This document shows positions 1-8,501 of a stretch of DNA of 10,946 nt, one piece after another. Made by a program: the position numbers and the translations under genes. Source of the DNA: Pleurotus ostreatus/Saccharomyces cerevisiae fusant. Taxonomy: Eukaryota > Opisthokonta. Under the pieces are notes generated by a model. The model saw only the letters and a program-made list of their open reading frames with translations. It had not been told where the DNA came from and made no database searches. The stretch's first letter is position 1; every line of letters begins with the position of its first letter. The stretch spans positions 1 through 10,946 of the forward strand of contig JAMQCK010001193.1 in NCBI GenBank assembly GCA_024196135.1, written 5' to 3'.

Positions 1-1759
1 CATTTACGCACGCTTTGAGGTACGGCGCGTCCTCGTCCGTGAAGTACGTGACCGCTTTGCCCTCCCGGCCCGCACGACCCGTGCGCCCTGCATACATCAT
101 CAGCGCGCTGCCCGCCATGTTATGCCGCCCGCGCCTCACCGATTCGATGGATGTAGCTCTGCACGCTGGTGGGGAAGTCGTAGTTGATGACTTCGCGCAC
201 GCCCTTGAAGTCCATACCGCGGGCCATCACCTCCGTGCTGACCATCACCCAGCTCTCGCCCTTGCGCATGCGACTCACTGCATCATCACGCTCTTTTTTG
301 GTCATGCCAGCGTGGAGGCAGTCCACGTTGGGGATTCCGTTGAGTATGAGCTCCTCGGCTAGCGAGGACGCACGCGGTTGAGTGGATGTGAAGATGAGGA
401 CGGGTGGATTATAGGGCTCGGCGAAGTACTGCAGCAAGCTCGGCAGCTTGGACCCATCGTCGGCAACGTAGGTTAGGCTCTGTGATATCAGAGGAAGCGG
501 CGTGTCTCTGCGAATTTAGCGTTAGTCAACAGCGGGACGCGTCAGCGTATGACTGACTTCAGGCCGACGACGATTCGGATAGGATTGCGGAGCATGTCCA
601 TGGCGATCTTCTCCGCGCCAGCGGGCAGTGTCGCGCTGAAAACGGCCTTCTGAACATCCGGGTGCGTGCAAGAAGCAATGATCTCTTCCACTTGCGGAAG
701 AAATTCAGGGTCCAGCATTCTGTCTGCCTCGTCCAAAATGAGGTGGCGGACGCTATACGTATCTTTGAGTGACTGCTGATTTGTGTAAGGATAACGGACT
801 CACTTCTGAAGCTCTAGGTCACCTGTTTGCAGCGAAGCTACCAACCGCAGCGGGGTGCTGATGATGATATCTAGTATGAACCATGCATGAGCTGGGTTCG
901 TATGACGCTTATACGGGACGACTCACCGACTTTGTCGCGCACGGCCTTGTCTGAGAGCGTACTTTCAGTCGCTTTGCTGAATAGGATGATGCGCCATTTG
1001 CGACCCTCCGCGAGCTTCAGACATTCGTTGTGTATTTGGTGTGCGAGTTCTCGCGTCGGCGCGACGATGACTGCACGGACGCCCTTTCCCGCGGACTCGT
1101 TTGAGGTTGCAGGAGATTCCAGCGCTGCCATTATGGGGAGGAGGTAAGAGAGCGTCTTTCCGGTACCAGTGGGGGATATGGCGGCGAGGTCGCGCTTCTG
1201 TGTTACGCATTAGCCGGGGTGGAAACAAGGAAGGACGAGGAGCACGCACCTCCAGTAGTATCGGTATCCCGTGAGACTGGATCCCAGTTGGATGCTTGAA
1301 GCCGTGCTTCGAGAGATTGGATAGCAGGAGGGATGGCATGTCGTAGCGCTCCTTCATCTCCGCAAACGTCTGTGCTGCAGCCGGGATGTCGATCCCCTTC
1401 GCAGTTACTCGATGCTTCTGCCTGGGTGCTTCTTCCTCGCCATCAGAGCCGTCGTCCTCAGCTGCATCAGCCTGGACGCGTCGTTTCTTGCGTGTATTCG
1501 GATCGGTGCCGTCCGTCTTGCGCTTGCTTGAACTGGACTCGGCGTACTTGAAGAAGTCGAGATCAGAAGGCAAGTGTGAGATAGACTGCGTCTTCTTCTT
1601 TTCTTCGGAGTGACCAGCTCTTGAAGGCTGCAGCGAAGTTACTTTATTTAGAGTGCCGAGGGAACGACAGATACACACCTGGAACAGCTCGACGTCCCCC
1701 TTGAATCGCTTCTTGTCAAACTGAGCGCCCCCTCTGGATAGTAATTGGAAAGCCTCCAT
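1..1759 (-). CDS. ROK1: ROK1/DDX52-type DEAD-box ATP-dependent RNA helicase, 3' end outside window
   Basis: Family role: Rok1/DDX52 is a nucleolar helicase of the small-subunit processome that acts in 18S rRNA maturation. My model has exons 1759-1679, 1627-1250, 1197-927, 870-804, 752-558, 507-140 and 87-1. The six introns are 50-56 nt, all GT...AG, and give about 482 residues before the window edge. The N-terminus MEAFQLLSRGGAQFDKKRF resembles DDX52/Rok1. A basic, NLS-like and acidic low-complexity stretch lies near residues 37-95. Helicase motifs come in the normal order: Q motif (F-KHPTGIQ, about 137-144), GTGKT 164-168, PTREL 200-204, TPLRL after 249, DEAD 273-276, SAT 305-307, STEVMARG (motif V), and HRIGRTGRAG from 451. 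The last motif appears only after removing the intron at 139-88. The start has a good context (A at -3, G at +4). The remaining C-terminus is missing only because the window ends. The family call is firm. Orthology to ROK1 rests on the N-terminus and linker. Confidence 0.93.
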
Positions 1760-2087
1760 TTTGAGTGTATAAATGTCTGTCCCGCTTTGAGAGTCTCAAA
1801 AAAGAGAAGTCGGAGAGATGGACGGACTTGTGAAGGACGCGTTAAGAATAAGACATTCTAGTACGTGATCGATCGAGATTCCGCCCGCGTGCGCCCACGT
1901 GTCGACCATCAGCAGATTGATTCCGTGGACCCACAAGATCAACCCTTTGCCGCCTGCAAGCCTTATATGTTGTGAACCAACTTGCGCCATATCAAAAGAG
2001 ACCAAAAGGCGTACTATCCATTTGGTAGCTGTGGAAAGATGGGCAAGGCAGGTGCAACGACCACACAATCACGTTATTATTTTAAGA
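1760..2087. other. intergenic region between BTB-A 3' end and ROK1
   Basis: This 328-bp stretch should hold the 3' UTR of BTB-A and the promoter of ROK1, both on the minus strand. A 90-codon frame on the minus strand (2068-1796) has no recognisable domain and no splice-supported extension, so I do not call it a gene. The only structured element I see is the palindrome at 1786-1800. Confidence 0.5.
1786..1800. promoter_or_regulatory. 15-bp perfect inverted repeat upstream of ROK1
   Basis: The sequence TTTGAGAGTCTCAAA is a perfect 7+1+7 palindrome. Its near edge lies 26 bp upstream of the ROK1 start codon, so it is in the 5' UTR or core promoter. It could be a dimeric transcription-factor site or a small hairpin in the leader. 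No specific factor is recognised. Confidence 0.35.
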
Positions 2088-3882
2088 CTATGTTGTACGG
2101 AACTTGGGCGAAACCTGTTGCCAGAACAATGAGTTGATAGTTGTTGTGATCATTGATTCTATGAGAGGCATGCTCTCAGGCGCAATCCCGATCTGTGGGC
2201 ATTAATCTGGTCAGTATACGTCTTGCAAGATAGCCAGCGAAAGACTGACCCCTCCGCCATACGTTGCTCTGAACGCCGTCTCGCGAAGCGAAGCAATGGT
2301 TGCCGTCATATCGAGTCCTATGGCACGGGATTCCGCCAAAGTGAGTGCTTCTTGACGAAGACAGATACGCTTGATCGCCTCGAGCGCCCATGATGCAGGA
2401 ATATTATGTCGAACGCAAAGGGAAATCTTCCGTATATCGGGAAGACCGCCGTTATGGTCTAACGCATACGTGGCCACGCTACAGACCTCGGCCATATTGA
2501 ACATGTCCCCGAGAGCGAGGATATCTTCCCACTTTTCCGTTAAGTCGGGGTCGGACTTGTAGGTCCTGCGTGGATGGTTAAATAATCAGTTTTTAGGACC
2601 GACATGTAAGCTTACCACGCGTATGGCGATTCGTACAGAAACCAGATGAAATGTTTGAATTGCCGGGCTTTGACGCTGAGGACGATCGGGTTGTCCTGAA
2701 GGCGCCCTTCGCTGGGTGCGCCATTGGTCGGTAGGCCAAACATGTCAGCAAAGGTCTTTGACGCCTTCTTCAGGTGGTATGCATGAACCGAGAGTATGTC
2801 GTCTTCGACCTGGTGTCGAAGATTAGCGACCGCCAATGGCTGGCGTCATCAATCAAGCGCACCTTGAAAAATGTATCACGTGTGTCCTCCAGCGGTATGC
2901 GGCTGTTGCAAGAGCTCGCCACTGATGGAAAGGTGGCGGACATCGTACTATGCGCCAGGAGGAGATTGAGTCGTACGCACCTGGCTGCGGCCCGTCCAGG
3001 TTGAGGTCTTGCACGATGGTGCCGACCTCTGAGAGCTCCGCTGCGAGAGTGAATCTGTCTCTCGCTGGGCAAACAGTCGTATGACTGCCCGTATACGAGC
3101 AATGGTGCAAGCCGTCTCTGCATGTTGCCTTGCTCTCCCGGACACAAGTCGCACATTTCTGGTATGTCTTGCACGCGGGAGCGACGACCAAGGAGGGCTT
3201 GTAGCGCATTGATTCTCGAGCTGCGCACAGTACCGCCATTGTCATCGGAGACAAGCATCTCGCCTCGTCCACCGATATCGGCTCGTCGCGGGATATCACT
3301 CGCGTCAACTCTTCTGTGATCCACTCCTTGCCCAAGTCGTGCTTTACACAGAGGGCGATCTTTCGTACGTCTCCAAGCGCGTCGGCACGACCGAGGGCAT
3401 AACAGGCAACCTTCGCTACCTGAGCCATCTTGTATCGCTCCGCGAGCAGTAGAATTGACTCCCATTTCTGTTGAGTCGAGGGCAACTTGTCGACAATGCC
3501 AAACCTAGACGTACAGCTGAGCACGACAGAAGGGGCTGATGTGAAACGTAGACGCACCATTTATACGCCGATTCATAGAAGAACCAGAGCAGATGCTCGA
3601 AATCGCGAGCCTTCACCTTGTCGAGCAAGAGCGGGTTGGCGTCGCTGTAGCCTCCTTCGGGAGATTCGAGAGTGGCGATGTACTTATCGAAGAATGATGT
3701 GGCGCGATAGAGATGATAGAAGTGAATGCGGAAGAGTGTGTTCTTTACCTGACATATAACGCATTTCAGTCGGCATTTACCCTGTATATATAGCGGCAGC
3801 TGCTGACCAGCGCGATCACATCGCCATCGCGCAGGTAGTAGGTATTGTGGCGTACAGGGCGGTTGTCGGGGGTTAGCATCAT
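2088..3882 (-). CDS. BTB-A: double BTB/POZ protein with Cys/His-rich linker
   Basis: My model has seven exons: 3882-3808, 3748-3558, 3504-2981, 2921-2863, 2809-2616, 2565-2250 and 2192-2088. Introns are 50-59 nt with phases 0-2-1-0-2-0, giving about 487 residues. BTB-1 covers about 14-190: YYLRDGD, then NTLFRIH, LLLDKVKARDFEHLLWFFYE and a helical extension containing VRKIALCVKH. A Cys/His module follows (C206, C209, C217, H222, C224, H230, C234). BTB-2 starts near 272 and contains HAYHLKKASKTFADMF, VKARQFKHFIWFLYE and DIRKISLCVRH. The GD of the first BTB motif is replaced in BTB-2 by DTRDTFFK. The BTB fold usually mediates dimerisation or Cullin-3 adaptor contacts; the role here is unknown. 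The start is the first of two adjacent ATGs just before the domain; an in-frame ATG at 4017 is possible but unmatched in the paralogues. The last exon is the least certain part. Without that splice the frame stops at 2211. Confidence 0.82.
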
Positions 3883-4154
3883 GGACAGACTGGAGAAAGT
3901 GACAGTATATTGGGCGTAACGGAAGAGTCGTGAGAAGGACTGAGTTCCTGAGACCGTGGGTGAAGGGAGAAGGACACTGACCGTGTCACTCGGCAAACGC
4001 CGATCGAGTAGACCCACAACGTTCAGCTTGGGCCGCCACGGTCATGGAGGACTTCGGCACGACTTGGAAACACACAGAAACTCGATAATATGCGAATTAT
4101 TCTCCAAGAGGTTACATACTTACAGGGCTGAAGCACTTCACGAGCGGAAAAGAC
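3883..4154. promoter_or_regulatory. BTB-A promoter region / BTB-B 3' flank
   Basis: This 272-bp gap carries the BTB-A 5' region. Two short inverted repeats lie side by side at 3973-3987 (GACAC-N5-GTGTC) and 3990-4003 (TCGG-N6-CCGA). An AATATA stretch on the minus strand lies about 30 bp before the chosen start codon. No coding potential is recognised apart from a possible N-terminal extension of BTB-A up to 4017. Confidence 0.4.
3990..4003. promoter_or_regulatory. CGG-N6-CCG site upstream of BTB-A
   Basis: TCGGCAAACGCCGA fits TCGG-N6-CCGA, the everted half-site layout bound by some fungal Zn(II)2Cys6 activators such as the Ppr1/UaY class. It lies 108-121 bp upstream of the BTB-A start. The 14-mer CGGCAAACGCCGAT recurs exactly at 10686-10699. 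Binding is inference only; the triplet pair alone is expected a few times per 10 kb by chance. Confidence 0.35.
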
Positions 4155-5944
4155 TTATGCGAGAGCTGCCTCATTTGCGATTTTCTCGAGGTCGTCGGGA
4201 GATACGGGCACCTGGAGGGCAGTATTATGACGGCAACCTCATTGGGAACATAAAGGCATACCTCGTCTGCGATCGTATAGCATCGCCGAAAAGCCTTCTC
4301 TCGCGCCGCGGCGATAGCAATGGCTATATCCACCCCCACATCACGACCTTCCTCCTTGGTGAGAGGGTCTCGACGCACGCAGACGCGCTTGATAGCTTCG
4401 GTAGCCCAGCTCTTATCGATGCCGTAGCGTACACATAGTGAGATCTTGCGCACATCCGGGAGGCCGCCATTGTGATCCAGGGCGAATGCAGCCACGCGAC
4501 AGACTTCCTCCATGGCAAACATATCGGCGATGCAGAAGATGCCTTCCCACTTTGTCGTCAGCTGGGGATCCGGTGTATATGACCTGCAAGCTTCTGTGAG
4601 GGCCTAGTCATTCCAGAGCTGGTTCAAGGACTTACCAAGCATACGCCGAGTCGTATAGAAACCAGATGAAGTTATTGAATTGTTTTGCTTTGACATCCAG
4701 CGTGATGAGGCTGTCATGGGATCCGCCCTCACTGGTTGCGCTATAACTCGGTAGAGAGAACATGTCGGCGAAGACTTTGGACGCCTTCTTCAAGTGGTAT
4801 GCGTGAACAGGGAAGACATAATCTTCGATCTAGCAAAGAAGAATCAAAAATGACGCCGACAATGAGTGATGGTACGCATACGAACCTTGAGGTATACATT
4901 TCGCGTGTCATTCAGCGGTACGCGGTCGGCATAGGAAACGGCGGCTGTGGGTACTTCGATGAATATTACCTCGAGAGGGCTAGGAATGGATAAGAGTCAC
5001 GCACCCATTTGAGGCTGGGGAATCTGAAGATCTTGCACAAGGGTTCTCACATCCGGGATTTCCGCTGCAATGGTAGATCGATCTCTCGCTGGACAGATGG
5101 TTGAATGACCATGCCATGAGCACCGATGCGTTCCATTATCGCATGTCGAGTCGCCTCTACATAGAAGACATAGCAGTGCTTCATATCTCCCGCATGTGGG
5201 AACGGCGTCCGAGGAAGGCCTGTAGCGCATTGATTCACGGGCCTTACACACCACTGTCGTCATCCTCGCCCCCATCTCCTCACCCTCGTCCATTGACAAG
5301 GGTGTGTGTCGGGATATTACGCGGACCAGCTCTTCTGTAATCCAGTCCTTTCCCATGTCGTACTGCACGCAAAGAGCAATCTTTCGCACATCGCTGAGCG
5401 CGTTGGCCCGGCCAAGGGCATAGCAGGCGACCTTCGCAACGCGCCGCATCTTGAATTTATCGGCGAGCGTCAAAATGGTGTCCCACTTCGGCGTGTGAGA
5501 CGAGTCGACGATACCAGACCTGGCCCAGGCTTTTTAAGCCCGGCAAGACCTGAGGTTCGTCTGGTGCAGAAGACGCACCATTTATAGGCCGAATCATAGA
5601 AGAACCAAAGGAGATGTTCAAAGTCCTGGGCTTTGACGTCGTTAAGCTTGAGCGAGTTGTCATCAGCAGAGCCAACGGCGTCTCCGCAAGAGCTGGCACT
5701 CAGGTTGGTGATTGCACCATCAAAGTACGTCGTGTCGTGCTGCAGATGGAAGGAGTGGAATCGGAAGAGCGTGTTATCTGCCTGTCGTGACCGTGAGCAA
5801 CGACCGCTACGATGGCGACCGCGATGGACGGAATGGTTTGGGAGACTACGATGGAGTACTACGTACGCGGACGACGATGTCCCCTTCGTCGAGGTAGTAG
5901 CTGGCGTGGCGGCTCGCAGAGGCGGGGGCGTCGGAGGTCTTCAT
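4155..5944 (-). CDS. BTB-B: double BTB/POZ protein with Cys/His-rich linker
   Basis: My model has seven exons: 5944-5867, 5781-5579, 5519-5005, 4944-4886, 4829-4636, 4583-4262 and 4211-4155. Introns are 85, 59, 60, 56, 52 and 50 nt with phases 0-2-1-0-2-0, giving 475 residues. BTB-1 begins at about residue 16 with YYLDEGD, then NTLFRFH, VKAQDFEHLLWFFYD and VRKIALCVQYD. The linker has C211, C214, C220, H225, C227, H232 and C236. BTB-2 has HAYHLKKASKVFADMF, VKAKQFNNFIWFLYD and DVRKISLCVRYG. Exons 4 (59 nt) and 5 (194 nt) are exactly as long as in BTB-A. The start at 5944 gives a 26-codon first exon, as in BTB-C; an in-frame ATG at 5968 would add eight residues. Splicing out 4261-4212 gives a tidy 18-residue end, VPVSPDDLEKIANEAALA. 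Its BTB-A counterpart shares a (V/I)x(V/A)(S/A)P(D/E) start. The molecular function is unknown. Confidence 0.83.
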
Positions 5945-6370
5945 CGATTTCGATGGTTGTGGTCCCATGAAGAGGTGCGATAGGCGCCGCGATGGCAAGG
6001 CAGACTCTGCCTTGCTGCGAAGCTCGCGATGCCGAGCTAGTCTGCCATGAGGCCGCTCTTGTGACGAGAACTTCGTCCGCTTTACTAGCAAAAATGGTGA
6101 GGCTCGGTTTATCTGGGGGTGGCATGTGCAAGCGAGATATATGTGCAGGAGCGACGCTCAGTCCGTAGCGCCGCATGGGATATGTCGAAGTTTAAGGTTC
6201 AGTCAGTTCCATGCATGAGTGGCCATGGTCGAGCCAACCACAGAAAATTGCAGACAAAGAAGTTGAATAGAAGAACAATAGTGCCCCGTAACTGAAGGTC
6301 GCTTTTCTGCTGAGGGCTCTGAAGGTCAGTGATGATCAACCGCAAGGTCAATGACGGAGGGAGGCGACCG

Positions 6371-6384
6371 CCGGAACTTGCCGA
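6371..6384. promoter_or_regulatory. CGG-N6-CCG site in BTB-B/BTB-C intergenic region
   Basis: CCGGAACTTGCCGA has the same half-site spacing as the elements at 3990 and 10685 but a different spacer sequence. It lies about 430 bp upstream of the BTB-B start, which is far for a fungal promoter element. It also lies beside a decayed exon, so it may be fortuitous. Confidence 0.2.
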
Positions 6385-6405
6385 AGCTGGACCCACAACG
6401 CCGCC

Positions 6406-6480
6406 AAACTTGATGCAGTCAAATGCCTTGAGGCTGAGTGCGTGTACACTGGGATAGGATCCGCCTATCGTTGGGAGATA
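6406..6480 (-). pseudogene. decayed fragment of a C-terminal BTB exon
   Basis: Read on the minus strand, 25 codons give YLPTIGGSYPS followed by VHALSLKAFDCIKF. These align with exon 5 of BTB-B. After SLPS and a five-codon gap, GGSHDSLITLDVKAKQFNNF matches the relic at 8 of 20 positions without further gaps. The DNA of both also starts this block with GGCGGATCC. The expected continuation WFLYE is absent, and no flanking BTB exons are found. I infer a leftover of a fourth array member or of a partial duplication. The match is short, so chance similarity cannot be excluded. Confidence 0.35.
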
Positions 6481-6525
6481 GCAACTTTTTCCGGTGGAGA
6501 CGAAGACTAGTAACACGCTACAGTA

Positions 6526-8287
6526 CTAATGATAGGTATTGCCTACAAAAATGCTCTCCATGATCTCGTTCACCTCCGTGACGAAAAGTGGACCTGACAT
6601 ATACAACTAACTCACGATCAGCCTCAAAGCTTGGCGTGGGGGAAGGGGAGTAGTGATACCACTTACTTTCGTTTTGTATGCATCGCGTGCGGCCGCGATG
6701 TCGACTGCCACATCTAATCCCAATGCGCGCGCCTCTGCTTTGCTGAGAGGTTCTTTGCGAAGACAGACACGCTTGATGGGCTCCATCGCCCACGATATAT
6801 CGATACCGTGCTGGACACACAGAGATATCTTCCGTATATCGGAGAGGCTGTAGTGGCGGTCCAGTGCATATACGGCGACCCGGGCAATCTCGTCCATGCC
6901 AAAGATATCCGCAAGAGCAAGCACATTCTCCCAATGGTCCGCTGAGGTGGGGTCCACCTCGTGCGTCCTTGAGACGAAGTTAGATGGATGGTTATGGAGC
7001 AGGGCGTCTAGGACGACGCACCATTGGTACGGCGATTCATAAATGAACCAGACGAAACTGCGAAATAGGTGCGCCTTGACATCGACGGTGATGGGCTCAG
7101 CCGCACTGCTGCCTTCCGTGGCGCTGTCGCTGGACTTGGGTATACTGATCATGCCAGCGAAGACCTCAGACGCCTTTCTCAAGCTATACGGGTCGACAGA
7201 GAAAACAGCGTCCTCGGCCTGGAGTTGGATCAGTAATCTGAGCCTTAGGACATCCGGCCGCAGAAAAGCTAACCTTGAGATATATATCCCCTGGAGCCGC
7301 CGCGCGTGGACGTTTTACAGCTTCTGTCGGGTCATCTTCGTCACAGAAACACGACGCGGAAAGTCTTGAGCGTACCTTCTTGCGTCGGGCCAATGTCTAC
7401 GCCCGAGAGTACCGTCTCTACATTTGGTAGAGGAGGCGCCTGTCCAGCTTGATTTGGACAGGGTGTGGTGTGTGATAGCGAAGTTGGACAACTGTGATTT
7501 CTGCCATTACAGTTCTTGAGACCATTGCACGCCCGGCACTCCAGAGCGTCTAGATCAAGAGGATCGCAACCAGACGCTTCCGCTGCGGGAGGGGGGTGTA
7601 GCAATCCATGCGCAGCGGTGAGAGCAGCCACGAGAGTCGGAGACCCGATCTCGGCCTCCTCGTCCTTGGTCAGAGGCGCATCGCGCGAGACAGTGCGCTT
7701 CAGCTCCTCGAGGACCCACTCCTTACCCAGTCCGTGCTTGACAGCAAGCGCGATCTTGCGTACATCTCCGAGAGCGTTTGCACTGTCCAAGGCGTGGCAG
7801 GCGACCTTCGCTGTGCGCCGCATCCCGAATTTCTCAGCGAGCGCCAGAATGGATTCCCACTTCGGTGTGAGGGTGGTATCGACCGGGTCAGACCTTACAT
7901 GGGTGTCAGTAAACGCGGTCCATCAATGGGCAGGGACAGACGTACCACTTGTACGCGGACTCGTAAAAGAACCATAGGAGGTTCTCGAAATCCTGCGCCC
8001 GGACGTCGTACGCGTCGAGCACGAGGGGGTTATCATCAGTCGAGCCGACGGGGCTTTCGCCTGAGCTGCTTTTCAGTTCGATGATGACATTATCGAAGTA
8101 TGTCGTATCGCGCGGCAAGTGAGAGGAGTGGAACCGGAACAGCGTGTTCTCTGCCTGGCGTACTCGTGAGTTACATCAGCTACCCAGCAAGAGCCTTAGG
8201 AACATGTACCCGCGCGACGCAGTCCCCCTCGTCAAGGTAGTATATGCCGTGAGGGACCATAGGAGCGGAAGATTCGGTCGACTGCAT
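6526..8287 (-). CDS. BTB-C: double BTB/POZ protein with Cys/His-rich linker
   Basis: My model has seven exons: 8287-8210, 8154-7946, 7893-7376, 7323-7274, 7218-7022, 6967-6667 and 6606-6526. Introns are 52-60 nt with phases 0-2-1-0-2-0, giving 477 residues. BTB-1 starts at about residue 16 with YYLDEGD, then NTLFRFH, VRAQDFENLLWFFYE and VRKIALAVKHG. The linker has C215, C218, C224, H229, C231, H237 and C241 and is followed by a Pro-rich stretch. BTB-2 begins with PGDIYLK, keeping the GD that A and B have lost, then DPYSLRKASEVFAGM, VKAHLFRSFVWFIYE and DIRKISLCVQHG. Exon 4 is 50 nt, nine shorter than in A and B, and stays in frame. The last intron (6666-6607) begins with a consensus GTAAGT, and splicing it gives the tail LYMSGPLFVTEVNEIMESIF; unspliced, the frame stops at 6607. 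The ATG at 8287 gives a 26-codon first exon as in BTB-B. The function is unknown. Confidence 0.83.
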
Positions 8288-8501
8288 CAATGGTGGGCGT
8301 ACTCCGCTACAGAGATACGCAAGGCGTCACATCCGGTGAACCGCGAGGCGCGCACATTGCCGAGATGGATACCACGAGGTTGCCTTGAAGGCGGCAACGT
8401 TGTCACATCGACTGGCTGAGACTTACGAGCCAGATGCGCCACGCTTCCACAAGCACCCGGTCACTATGTGGTATAAATGCTTTTGAAGACGTGTAAGAAT
8501 A
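8288..8501. other. BTB-C promoter region / PEX10 3' flank
   Basis: This 214-bp gap separates the PEX10 stop from the BTB-C start, both on the minus strand. It must hold the PEX10 terminator and the BTB-C promoter. A CGGTGAACCG near 8334 is a short palindrome (CGG-N4-CCG). I see no clear TATA box in the minus direction and no coding potential. Confidence 0.35.

Larger units (their letters stand above)
5945..6525. other. intergenic region between BTB-C and BTB-B
   Basis: This is the longest gap inside the BTB array, about 580 bp. It should hold the BTB-C 3' UTR and the BTB-B promoter. It also contains a short BTB-like relic on the minus strand (6406-6480) and a CGG-N6-CCG element at 6371-6384. 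Open minus-strand frames at 5846-6176 overlap BTB-B exon 1, run upstream of it and have no domain. The region 5970-6360 otherwise shows nothing I recognise. Confidence 0.45.

Noticed and set aside
965..1759. A 264-codon uninterrupted minus-strand frame across the start of the helicase
   Set aside because: It reads straight through two introns (1678-1628 and 1249-1198) that happen to lack stops or shift frame. After 1249 it leaves the helicase frame and loses the GTGKT motif. The spliced ROK1 model explains it.
1796..2068. A 90-codon minus-strand frame between BTB-A and ROK1
   Set aside because: It has no domain, no splice extension and no similarity to the neighbouring paralogues. It covers the expected ROK1 promoter.
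7184..7393. A separate start (ATG at 7393) for the second BTB half of BTB-C
   Set aside because: That ATG lies inside exon 3 in another frame. The phase-1 linker intron 7375-7324 joins both halves in frame, and the same intron exists in A and B, where no equivalent ATG occurs.
7516..8084. Two overlapping plus-strand frames of more than 150 codons
   Set aside because: Both are antisense to BTB-C exons 2 and 3, which carry the BTB and Cys/His motifs. They have no domain of their own.
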